A DNA stretch of 64,000 nucleotides, from NCBI GenBank assembly GCA_047722935.1, contig JBDNZS010000006.1, positions 1 through 64,000 on the forward strand, read 5' to 3'. The notes under the pieces were generated by a model. It had not been told where the DNA came from. It saw only the letters and a list, made by a program, of their open reading frames with translations, and searched no databases. The translations under genes and the position numbers were made by a program. Each line of letters starts with the position of its first letter. Within the stretch, counting starts at the first letter, position 1. Below are positions 16,776 to 24,034 of this stretch, piece by piece. Origin of the DNA: Ethanoligenens sp047722935. GTDB lineage: Bacteria > Bacillota > Clostridia > Oscillospirales > Ethanoligenentaceae.

Positions 16776-17417
16776 ATGGTAAAAACGGTTGCGGTGGCTG
16801 TTGGATCAGATGGTAATACAGCATCTCTGCTGGATCAATCGACACGCATTCAAATATTTGAAAAAAGGCTTGGCGATTGGGAGATGAAACTGGATATACC
16901 GGTGGAATTACACCCTGAGCGAGGGCTGGCAAATGTACGCGCAGAGGTTGCGGGCATCATTGAGAAATTGGAAGAAAACCGAATCCTGGTGGCGGGAAAT
17001 ATCAGCGGTGTTGCTTACAACACATTTGACGCTTCGGGATATTATGTGTTCCAGATTCCAGAAAAGCAACCGAAGGATTTCTTGGAATTCGTCCTTGCAA
17101 GCGTAGAAAAGCAGCAGGAAGATTTGCGTGTCATGAAAAACGGCTTGAGTGATGTACCACAGCCGCAGCGCACAGGCGAAGACGGTATCTATTATTTGGA
17201 TATTATACAGGCTCAATTGAGTCATCCCAACGCGACAACCAAGCAAATGTTGCTGCCCTTTTTAAAAAATGCTACTTTTTATGAACTTACAATTTTGTGC
17301 GCACACATTCCGCCTTGGTTTGATCGTGATTTTGCCGATATGAAACTGACATATGCAAAGGAGAGTGTTGGCCCAGAAAAATATAAAGTGATCATTCACC
17401 CTACTACTTGTGAATAA
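16776..17417 (+). CDS. anfO: Fe-only nitrogenase accessory protein AnfO
   Basis: 213-residue protein resembling AnfO, which is encoded next to anfHDGK in Azotobacter and Rhodobacter and is needed for Fe-only diazotrophic growth. Matching features are the N-terminal VAVGSDGNTASLLDQ stretch, the central NISGVAYNTFDASGYYVFQI and the C-terminal TKQMLLPFLKN...CAHIPPWFDRDF. Here it lies in the nifENB-V operon, 15 nt after nifV-alpha, about 12 kb from anfK. An in-frame TTG at 16770 exists; the ATG at 16776 is preferred. The identification rests on recalled family patterns, not a search. Confidence 0.75.
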   Translation: MVKTVAVAVGSDGNTASLLDQSTRIQIFEKRLGDWEMKLDIPVELHPERGLANVRAEVAGIIEKLEENRILVAGNISGVAYNTFDASGYYVFQIPEKQPKDFLEFVLASVEKQQEDLRVMKNGLSDVPQPQRTGEDGIYYLDIIQAQLSHPNATTKQMLLPFLKNATFYELTILCAHIPPWFDRDFADMKLTYAKESVGPEKYKVIIHPTTCE

Positions 17418-17467
17418 ACAGGTAGTAGGTACGTCAATTTGAAAACAAGGCCACTGGAGGCAATTTT

Positions 17468-18403
17468 ATGTCTTTGCTTGAAGAACAGACCCAATACGGT
17501 ATGCTGAAGGGAATCCATAAACTGAGCAGGTATCCTGAAGGGACACTCAAAGACTGTACCTTGGTTGTACCGAACACCATCCACACGCCGTATGGGGATT
17601 TGGTCCCGCAATATGAGGATGACGGGCTGCGGCGCAAATTTACCTATTCACTGTCTTTTCACGCCAACGGTATACTGAAAAGCATTTCGTTACAAGAGAA
17701 AACAGTGTTTAACACAGCACAAGGGGACATTGCTGCGGAGCTGGTTACTTTTTATGAGGATGGCTCTATTCACCGTCTTTTTCCGCTGAACGGAAAACTG
17801 TCTGGCTTTTGGGCAGAAAAGAATGAATATGAGCTGGAGCCTGTTTTGCATTTTCAAACCAAACAGGTGACATTTGACAAAAAAATTATCGGGGTATCTT
17901 TTTATCCGAGCGGCGCGGTACACAGTTTCACTTTTTGGACGCGAGACACGCTTGAGGTCGAGTTGCCTTTTGGCAAAGTGGAAACACGCATTGGATTGGC
18001 TTTGTATGAAAGCGGGGCGGTGAAGTCTTTGGAACCGCGTCGTCCGACATTAATACAGACACCTGTCGGGAAAATTCTGGCGTATGATGTGGAGGCAATC
18101 GGTGTCAATGGAGACATCAATTCTCTCGGTCTATATGAAGACGGCAGTCTAAAAACGGTTACTACCCAAGCGAATGTTATCACTGTGAAGAAACCAAATG
18201 GTGAAACGGTGACCGCAGCGCCGTCTTTGCATATGAGTCATTTTGACGATGAAGTAAAACGTGTCGAACCGCTTATCATCCGATTTGAAGATGGAAACGT
18301 TGTTTTGCCGAATGGTACGTTTTCACTTACCGACTGCACATTTACTGTGGGCCTGTTTGACCCGGAAAATGTAAAAATCAGCAATGAATGTGACGGGTGC
18401 TAA
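17468..18403 (+). CDS. Repeat protein of unknown function in the nif/anf operon
   Basis: 311-residue protein with no enzyme motif I recognise. A short beta-type repeat, roughly [LV]-x-[FL]-[YH]-x-x-G-x-[LIV]-[KH]-x-[LIFV], recurs near residues 62, 93, 143, 177 and 219, with a weaker copy near 21 (RYPEGTLKD). This resembles MORN or YwqK-like repeats. The extreme C-terminus ends in ECDGC. There is no signal peptide or membrane segment. It follows anfO by 50 nt with a clear CTGGAGG ribosome site and precedes the operon terminator, so it is likely coexpressed with cofactor-assembly genes. A scaffold or protein-binding role is only a guess. Confidence 0.75.
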   Translation: MSLLEEQTQYGMLKGIHKLSRYPEGTLKDCTLVVPNTIHTPYGDLVPQYEDDGLRRKFTYSLSFHANGILKSISLQEKTVFNTAQGDIAAELVTFYEDGSIHRLFPLNGKLSGFWAEKNEYELEPVLHFQTKQVTFDKKIIGVSFYPSGAVHSFTFWTRDTLEVELPFGKVETRIGLALYESGAVKSLEPRRPTLIQTPVGKILAYDVEAIGVNGDINSLGLYEDGSLKTVTTQANVITVKKPNGETVTAAPSLHMSHFDDEVKRVEPLIIRFEDGNVVLPNGTFSLTDCTFTVGLFDPENVKISNECDGC

Positions 18404-18460
18404 TAAAACAAGGTGATATGGGGTGGTGCACGTAACCGCATTGCGCGATAAGAAGTCATA

Positions 18461-18496
18461 AAGGCAGCCATGAAAGTATTTTCATGGCTGCCTTTT
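18461..18496. terminator. Bidirectional terminator between the nif/anf operon and modD
   Basis: A perfect 15-bp stem (18461-18475 with 18480-18494) has a 4-nt loop and ends in A/T-rich arms on both sides. It separates two convergent transcription units. Confidence 0.8.
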
Positions 18497-18533
18497 GGAT
18501 ATAGTGCGGAGAACTTTGCATATATGGACGTCT

Positions 18534-19370
18534 TTATTCCATTTTGATTGTTATGTCCGCAGGTTTGCCGAAATAGGCCCAAGTGGTTGAAATGGCATCG
18601 ACTCCTGTAGCGGCATAGGCGGCCGCATTAGAAGCGTTGATTCCACCAGCGGCGATGAGCATGACGCGTGTGTTTTCTGCACGGATTTGTTGAATCATTC
18701 CCATGAGTTTGGTTGGCTCTACCTTATCAAACTGCAGGGCATCCACGCCTGCACGTACCAGCAGGAGCGCATGTTCCAGCGTATCTACCTCCACAGAAAT
18801 GGACTTGTCACAGATGGATTTCTTAAGTATGGGCAGTCGTGCGGCTAAACCGTCATAGCCCCCCATATAGCGCAGGTGTTGGTCGAAAATCAGAATGGTC
18901 TCGCTCAGTCCCAAACGATGTGGCAGCGCACCGCCTGCCAGTACCGCCTGAATGGAAACTTGTTTGGTGCCGGGAAAACTCTTGCGTGTGGTAAAAACCG
19001 CGATTTCCGGGTTGACGGCTTTGGCGGTATCCACCAACTGTTTGGTACGGGTAGATATGCCGCAGGCATATTCCAACAAGTTTTGGGTCACCTTCCATGC
19101 GGTGTGAAGGTTTTCTACGGTTCCTTCACCACGCAGAAAGACTTCACCCGCTTCAACCTGCGTACCGGAAGGCAGGCAGGTGGTGACGTGGATATGCTGC
19201 CGCTCAAGGATGCGTGCCGCATCCTCAATGCAGGCGAGCGTGATTGTGTGGCGGCACACATAGGAAATGCTCCCCTTTTGCTGCCCGATACCAAGAAGAT
19301 GTGTCGTTAAGTCAAAGTAGGGGATATCTTCCTCCAGCCAATGGTCGATCATCTGATTAGAAACAGCCAT
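18534..19370 (-). CDS. modD: ModD-like phosphoribosyltransferase
   Basis: 278-residue protein of the nicotinate-nucleotide pyrophosphorylase (NadC) fold, in the ModD subgroup associated with molybdenum genes; the true reaction of ModD is not established. Typical stretches are EEDIPYFDLTTHLLGIG, the core GISTRTKQLVDTA, TTRKSFPGTK and the phosphate-binding AAGGINASNAAAYAATG. The start at 19370 has GGAGGA upstream; the longer in-frame form adds 14 residues without support. It is last in a five-gene minus-strand block. No modABC or other NAD genes lie nearby, which argues against a plain quinolinate phosphoribosyltransferase. Confidence 0.85.
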   Translation of the reverse strand: MAVSNQMIDHWLEEDIPYFDLTTHLLGIGQQKGSISYVCRHTITLACIEDAARILERQHIHVTTCLPSGTQVEAGEVFLRGEGTVENLHTAWKVTQNLLEYACGISTRTKQLVDTAKAVNPEIAVFTTRKSFPGTKQVSIQAVLAGGALPHRLGLSETILIFDQHLRYMGGYDGLAARLPILKKSICDKSISVEVDTLEHALLLVRAGVDALQFDKVEPTKLMGMIQQIRAENTRVMLIAAGGINASNAAAYAATGVDAISTTWAYFGKPADITIKME

Positions 19371-19432
19371 ATTTCCTCCAATCACAGCGCAGCTGCGGTA
19401 AATACAATCCATAATGCATAAGTCTTAGAAAG

Positions 19433-20503
19433 TCAGTCGGCGGTTATCCCTGTTTGCGGCGTTTGATTGATACAGGCAGGCGTAAAGCAAAGCGCAAGCT
19501 GTTCATAAAACAAACATTTACCACGACAGTTTTGCAAATTTTTGCAAGTGGACTGGCAAATATTACTGCATACCTCTTGCCGATAAGGTTCAAACAGGTT
19601 CTCCCAGATTTCCTGCATGGTGTGTTCGAGCAAGCTGAAGCAATAGCGGTCCTCGTTGCAGAAAGAGCAGGGTTTAACCTGCATATGTTCATCCACATAA
19701 ACAGAGAAAAAACCACATTCGCAGGGGTCGATAAAATCTGTATTTACATCCGTATGCCGCATTAGGAACGGCACAAAGCATGCATCGAAGCCAATGCGTG
19801 CGCAACAGTCGTTTTTATCTACCAACGAAGCAAAAGCCAACAAGCGATTGTTCGCATGTAAGCAGTCACTGTCCGCGGCGCGCCCGGCAGGCTTGTATGT
19901 TAGAAAAATGACGCTGTCGATACCCTGCAACAGATCGTTGTATCGTCCATTTAAGAGTGCGATGGCATCGTCCAGTGAAGAATCACTGAGTACAAAGTGG
20001 AGGTTGACATGTACGCCGGCATCTACAAGCAGACGGATTTTTTGCGGGTCGATTTCCAATGCGGTTCCCACAGAAAGTGCCACCGAGCCGACGCGGCCGC
20101 TGAGCATTCTTGCTACAGCGTTATCCAGATGCAAGCCGTTGGTAGTAAAATTGGCGACCACATCTGCACGTTGGGTGATTTGCAGAATTTGTTCAAACTG
20201 GGGGTGCTCCAGTGGTTCTCCGCCGCCAAGTGCCACTTGAAACACATTGCCCCAGCGGTCGCTTTGAAGATGTTTCAGCACGGCCGCGTATTCCGCAGGA
20301 CTCATAAATACGTGATTGTCGGTACTGTTCTTATAACAAAAAGGGCAGCCCTTGGTGCAGTGGTTGCTGATAGAGATATCAGCCAATTCCGGCCAAGGTG
20401 CACGCACGGGGTTTTCTGCCAGTGTGTGTCCCCAACGCATCGTGATTCCACTTTGTGTATCCCCAAAGAAATGATAGCCGTCGCCATGTCTGCGGAGTTT
20501 CAT
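19433..20503 (-). CDS. Radical SAM protein with cysteine-rich C-terminus
   Basis: 356-residue radical SAM enzyme of unknown substrate. The SAM-binding cluster motif is Cys49-x3-Cys53-x2-Cys56 (SNHCTKGCPFCYKNS), followed by GGGEPLEHPQF, the usual GGE motif. The C-terminal third holds at least ten more cysteines (CECG, PCSFC, RYC, CSNIC, STC, NC, KC), which suggests SPASM-like auxiliary Fe-S clusters as in peptide- or protein-modifying enzymes. The start ATG overlaps the stop of the upstream gene (ATGA), so the two are translationally coupled and may work on each other. The gap to modD is 62 nt. Confidence 0.85.
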   Translation of the reverse strand: MKLRRHGDGYHFFGDTQSGITMRWGHTLAENPVRAPWPELADISISNHCTKGCPFCYKNSTDNHVFMSPAEYAAVLKHLQSDRWGNVFQVALGGGEPLEHPQFEQILQITQRADVVANFTTNGLHLDNAVARMLSGRVGSVALSVGTALEIDPQKIRLLVDAGVHVNLHFVLSDSSLDDAIALLNGRYNDLLQGIDSVIFLTYKPAGRAADSDCLHANNRLLAFASLVDKNDCCARIGFDACFVPFLMRHTDVNTDFIDPCECGFFSVYVDEHMQVKPCSFCNEDRYCFSLLEHTMQEIWENLFEPYRQEVCSNICQSTCKNLQNCRGKCLFYEQLALCFTPACINQTPQTGITAD

Positions 20504-21276
20504 GACGGTACCACTTGGTCCGCTCGCGGTGCGGGCAGTGTGCGGAAACCGCGTATCTCGGTGCCCAGCCTGCTTTTAACTAAATACTCTCCTCGGATGT
20601 AGCGCCACAGCAACTCATCGTCTATAGATGCGAAATCAACCTCATCCACGGATTTTCCAAAACCGTCATCGTAGATACAGTCGTCTTTGCGGTGGAATGT
20701 ATAGACTTTGGAGTAAACTTCTTGATCGCCCACGGTGAATTTTTCGCCGGTTTGTTTTATATCCGCGGTCATTAGGCGCGCAATACGACAGATTTTTATA
20801 TCATCCGATTCCCCATGCCGATTGGTGACAAATTGGTCGAATGTCTCATTCTTCACGACCAGTATCCGTGCAATTTCAGGTTTCATATGGGGCACGATCA
20901 TGGTGCCAAATGCCTTGAATTCGCTGGCAATGCGTGATTTGGTTATATATTCTCCTTTGATATATCGCCATAATTCCTGGTCGTCCATAGAGGAGAAATC
21001 CACATCCTCAATAGGCTTGGAGAAAGAGGTATCAAACAGCAGCTCTTTTTTGTTGCCAATTTGATAGACTTTGGTGTATATTTCATGTCCATTTACATCT
21101 GTTTTGGCACCGTTCTTCTGCAAATCTTCCGCGACCTGTTTGTAAATACGACTTTTGGATTGTTCGGATGGGTCGGCCTGATCAAATTTGTTAAATTCTT
21201 CGGCGGCCTTGCGATCCATGGAAACCACATAGCTTGCCGAACTGCTGTTGGTAACAAAATCCATACGAATCTTCAT
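20500..21276 (-). CDS. Duplicated-domain protein with N-terminal serine-run motif
   Basis: 258-residue protein of unknown function. It begins MKIRMDFVTNSSSASYVV, a version of the [KR]-x-R-x-[DG]-F-V-[ST]-N-S-S-S-[SA]-[SA]-[FY] N-terminus found on assorted uncharacterised bacterial and phage proteins. Residues about 43-129 and 164-250 are an internal duplication. Both copies contain E-[IV]-Y-[TS]-K-V-Y, then DVDFSS/EVDFAS, then LWRYI[KR]GEY and KSR. The sequence between the copies (about 130-163) is unrelated. There is no signal peptide. GGGAGGA precedes the start, and the stop overlaps the radical SAM start. It could be the substrate or partner of that enzyme; this is inference. Confidence 0.8.
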   Translation of the reverse strand: MKIRMDFVTNSSSASYVVSMDRKAAEEFNKFDQADPSEQSKSRIYKQVAEDLQKNGAKTDVNGHEIYTKVYQIGNKKELLFDTSFSKPIEDVDFSSMDDQELWRYIKGEYITKSRIASEFKAFGTMIVPHMKPEIARILVVKNETFDQFVTNRHGESDDIKICRIARLMTADIKQTGEKFTVGDQEVYSKVYTFHRKDDCIYDDGFGKSVDEVDFASIDDELLWRYIRGEYLVKSRLGTEIRGFRTLPAPRADQVVPS

Positions 21277-21290
21277 AAGAATCCTCCCTT

Positions 21291-22334
21291 TTAATCACTT
21301 GTTTCTGTCCCACTGAAGAAAGTGTCCAGTGGGAAATCAAGTGTTTCTCCGCCGCGGAGCCGATCGCGCAGTTCCGATAATTTTGCGTCGATTTTTTCCA
21401 AACTTTGTAGGTTCTTACGTTCATTATACGTCGTTTCGACGACTTTTGAAATACCTCCATTTTTAATAATGAGCCGTTTGTGACCCAGCAGCGTTAAAAT
21501 GGGATCGTGAGTTGCCATAAGTACAATTTTTTCGTTCTTTGCGAGCACTTCCAGAGCACGTTTACGGTCAATCCCCGCATTTTCAATCTCATCGATGAGG
21601 ATGATGGGGGAAGCACTGAGCAATGCAGTATCCGCAATCATCAACGCGCGGGATTGTCCTCCGCTGAGTTGTGTGAGCGAAACATCGGGTGCAAATTTTT
21701 CACCCGCCAAACTATTAGCTGACGCAATTACTGCCTCTGCCACGCTATCTGTTTCGTCTGGATGCATGGTCATACGCGTGGATGCATGAATTTTTTCAAA
21801 TTCACGTACCGAAAGATCCATAACATAGTTCATGTTTTGGGAAAGCTGCGCCACCAACCGGCGTGTAAGAGTGCGGCGCTTTTTGCTGTCAAGCGGCTCG
21901 CCATCCACTAAAATCCGCCGCCCGGTGGGCGTATCTCCCTGTGCAAGGCATTCGATGTCTCCAAGCAAGCGGCTTTTGCCGGACCCTGTGGGACCCACAA
22001 TGCAGAGGATGTCTCCCGGATGCATTGTGACAGAAATATCCTCCGTGTGTCCGTACTTGTTGCGCCCGCCCAATATCGTGAGTGAATCAATGTGTGTATC
22101 GGTTCGCCGATCAATTTGTTCCATTTCGTCTAAGTATGAGAGAAATCTTACAGGTAAATCTTGCTTGAAAACCCCTATTTCCTCTAATGCAATCTCGTTT
22201 TGCTGCGCAAATAGTTCTGTTGGCGTTAAGGCTGCATCTATATGAGTAATGCCAATTGACCACAAATAGTCACGTGTAAACGGATAGCGCTTGGATAGGT
22301 CTTCAATAGGTTCGTTCAACCGCGTGTCTTCCAT
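21291..22334 (-). CDS. Soluble ABC-type ATPase with DUF1858-like N-terminus
   Basis: 347-residue ATP-binding cassette protein with Walker A GPTGSGKS (residues 114-121), signature LSGGQ, Walker B IILIDEIENAG and switch ATHD. Residues about 7-70 (PIEDLSKRYPFTRDYLWSIGI...) resemble the small helical DUF1858 domain. There are no membrane segments and no permease gene nearby, so it is unlikely to be a transporter. After the cassette comes a basic, coiled tail. ATG 22334 has an AGGCAGGT site; the longer reading frame would overlap the GTPase gene. It lies 14 nt before the serine-run protein gene. Confidence 0.82.
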   Translation of the reverse strand: MEDTRLNEPIEDLSKRYPFTRDYLWSIGITHIDAALTPTELFAQQNEIALEEIGVFKQDLPVRFLSYLDEMEQIDRRTDTHIDSLTILGGRNKYGHTEDISVTMHPGDILCIVGPTGSGKSRLLGDIECLAQGDTPTGRRILVDGEPLDSKKRRTLTRRLVAQLSQNMNYVMDLSVREFEKIHASTRMTMHPDETDSVAEAVIASANSLAGEKFAPDVSLTQLSGGQSRALMIADTALLSASPIILIDEIENAGIDRKRALEVLAKNEKIVLMATHDPILTLLGHKRLIIKNGGISKVVETTYNERKNLQSLEKIDAKLSELRDRLRGGETLDFPLDTFFSGTETSD

Positions 22335-22402
22335 AATGTTACACCTGCCTGTCGTTGCTTTGGCGAAGTTGCCGCGCATAATGAAGTTTGATATATGAGA
22401 GA

Positions 22403-23053
22403 TTAATGCGCCGAGATGCCGGTCTGCCCAGAGCAATAGGCACATACGGCCGCAGGCATGGGGAACCGAATGTTTTTGCCGGCTACACTCGAAATCGCAG
22501 GCGCGGTCTTCAGAAAAGATGCAAAATCAAATGCGCCCTGCCCCGTAATCCCATTCACGAAAAAAAGTTCTGCATTGGGGTTTGAAAATCCCACATAGGC
22601 GGCGAAAACCTCCCGCTCGGCCTGTGAAACAATATCACCTTTGGTGATGACCACTGCGTCTGCATATTTGAGCATGGGTCCAATCTTTTTTGGCGTATTC
22701 ACACCGGACAGGCAATCAATCACGCAAATTGCCATTACCGTCTTGATGTGCGGGGAACAGCGGTTGCAAAGTCCGGCACTTTCACTGAACAGATAGGAAT
22801 ATCCGTTTGTAACACCCCAGTGGACGGCTTCTTCTACGTGGCTGGCAAAATAGTGGTCGGGACAGATACCCTTGGAGAGGAGTACCCGTGCAGCAAGTCC
22901 GCGTGCCTGAAATTTTTCCTTGTCGGTGGTAGAAAGGCAGTCAAACTTGACGATGCCAATCTTGCGGGTGTCTGTTTCCAACACATCCAGCACACGTAAG
23001 ATGACGGAGGTTTTTCCCGACGATGGAGGTCCTGAAACAGTAATGAACTGCAT
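22403..23053 (-). CDS. HypB/CobW/UreG-like GTPase
   Basis: 216-residue P-loop protein with GPPSSGKTS at residues 8-16 and a G4-like TKGD motif (VVITKGDIV). It matches the SIMIBI GTPases that insert metals into enzymes (HypB for Ni in hydrogenase, UreG in urease). A mid-protein ESAGLCNRCSPH and a C-terminal CAYC motif could bind metal. It is the first gene of the minus-strand five-gene block, with a GGAGATGG ribosome site before the ATG at 23053, and is followed 68 nt later by the ATPase. A metal-delivery or assembly role is likely from the family, but the client is unknown. Confidence 0.82.
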   Translation of the reverse strand: MQFITVSGPPSSGKTSVILRVLDVLETDTRKIGIVKFDCLSTTDKEKFQARGLAARVLLSKGICPDHYFASHVEEAVHWGVTNGYSYLFSESAGLCNRCSPHIKTVMAICVIDCLSGVNTPKKIGPMLKYADAVVITKGDIVSQAEREVFAAYVGFSNPNAELFFVNGITGQGAFDFASFLKTAPAISSVAGKNIRFPMPAAVCAYCSGQTGISAH

Positions 23054-23171
23054 AAGTACCATCTCCTTCCGATTCATGGTGCATTGTTACGATTGCGGCG
23101 CTTTGCCCGCAAGAATCAGATTGGCTTCACCATATATGCAACAACACGTGCGACAGGCGCTGATAAAAAAT

Positions 23172-23208
23172 AAAATCCGGCAGCCTCTTATCAGAGCCGC
23201 CGGATTTT
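23172..23208 (-). terminator. Terminator after rpmB
   Basis: AAAATCCGGC (23172-23181) pairs with GCCGGATTTT (23199-23208), with weaker inner pairs. On the minus strand a T-rich run follows. It separates rpmB from the GTPase-led block, so that block probably has its own promoter in 23054-23171. Confidence 0.75.
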
Positions 23209-23223
23209 ATAAACCATGCCATT

Positions 23224-23412
23224 TTATACCGCACGTGTAACCTTGTTCGAGCGCAGGCATCTTGTGCATACATGAATATGCCGGGGTGTGCCCTCTACAA
23301 TCGCTTTCACACGCTTAATATTCGGTTGGAATGTCCGATTGGAACGCCGATGAGAGTGAGAAACCTTAATACCAAATGTCAGGCTTTTTCCGCAAATATC
23401 GCATTTTGCCAT
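23224..23412 (-). CDS. rpmB: 50S ribosomal protein L28
   Basis: 62-residue large-subunit protein with the L28 pattern: N-terminal CDICGKS with a zinc-type CxxC, the central SHSHRRSNRTFQPN motif, and the C-terminal HVCTRCLRS CxxC. Four cysteines make this the zinc-binding form. GGAGGTG precedes the start. It is monocistronic, with a promoter about 80 nt upstream and its own terminator. The leader carries a hairpin (CGTGGC at 23456-23461 with GCCACG at 23474-23479). Confidence 0.95.
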   Translation of the reverse strand: MAKCDICGKSLTFGIKVSHSHRRSNRTFQPNIKRVKAIVEGTPRHIHVCTRCLRSNKVTRAV

Positions 23413-23487
23413 CTATCTGCACCTCCTTGTATGGAATATTCAATACGCAAGTAAACGTGGCAAAACATGCTTCGCCACGCACGACAT

Positions 23488-23515
23488 CTTATATTTTAAC
23501 AGATTCCTCAGGCAA
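23488..23515 (-). promoter_or_regulatory. Promoter for rpmB
   Basis: On the minus strand, TTGCCT (complement of 23510-23515), a 16-bp spacer and TATAAG (complement of 23488-23493). Spacing and position suit rpmB. Confidence 0.4.
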
Positions 23516-23643
23516 AAGCAAGCATTTTCTGTCTGCATTTTGAGTTTTTGCATATTGGCAGAAGCGGAATGTTTTTGCGTATCTGTCGTGGGACGAACCC
23601 TGTATCCGTTTATGCATAAACTGTTTACTGGAGGTGAAATGAT

Positions 23644-23820
23644 ATGTGCTGGCCTTTGATTCTATTACCCCTTGCGTGCTGCTGCGGCAACCGAAACCGT
23701 GGGTGCTCTTGCAGAAACCACCGGAATCCATGCCGCCGTTTGGACCAACCCAATGGGACGTTTCCCAGAATGAATGTCTACCGGCAAGTTAAACCTTGCT
23801 GCAAAAACAAATGTGATTGA
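23644..23820 (+). CDS. Small cysteine-rich protein (58 residues)
   Basis: An ATG at 23644 follows a strong GGAGGTGA site and opens a 58-codon frame. Ten of 58 residues are cysteine (positions 2, 12-14, 21, 23, 30, 52, 53 and 57), with CCC, CxC and CC-x3-C patterns, many Arg/Asn residues and a hydrophobic N-terminus (MCWPLILLPLACCC). I do not recognise a family. It could be a metal-binding peptide, a spore-associated protein or a secreted peptide. A 9-bp hairpin (23853-23874) follows 32 nt later. Support is the ribosome site, the stop placement and the composition; there is no homology evidence. Confidence 0.5.
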   Translation: MCWPLILLPLACCCGNRNRGCSCRNHRNPCRRLDQPNGTFPRMNVYRQVKPCCKNKCD

Positions 23821-23852
23821 GCAATTACCCACATTTTTACACATGCATATTA

Positions 23853-23874
23853 AAGATTGCCGTGAGGCAATCTT
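23853..23874 (+). terminator. Hairpin after the cysteine-rich ORF
   Basis: AAGATTGCC and GGCAATCTT pair perfectly around GTGA. No T-run follows, so it may be a weak terminator or a transcript-end stabiliser. Confidence 0.4.
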
Positions 23875-23909
23875 ACATAAAGAAATAACATGGCAGTTAA
23901 GCGCGTTCA

Positions 23910-23938
23910 TTGACACGGGTGTACGGCACAGGTATAAT
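23910..23938 (+). promoter_or_regulatory. Consensus sigma-A promoter upstream of the CPBP gene
   Basis: TTGACA at 23910-23915, a 17-bp spacer and TATAAT at 23933-23938: a perfect vegetative promoter. It drives a transcript through the small ORF at 24035 toward the protease gene. Another TATAAT occurs at 24003-24008 without a good -35. Confidence 0.7.
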
Positions 23939-24034
23939 AAAAAGAGGATATTTGTTTACAATATGAAGCAGAGTTTGTGATATCGTTTAGCAGGAACTGT
24001 TGGTATAATACTGTCCCATTCATTATATATAAAT

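Noticed and set aside
18534..19370. Calling the gene nadC
   Set aside because: Sequence stretches fit ModD, and there are no nadA or nadB neighbours; the context is metal and nitrogenase.
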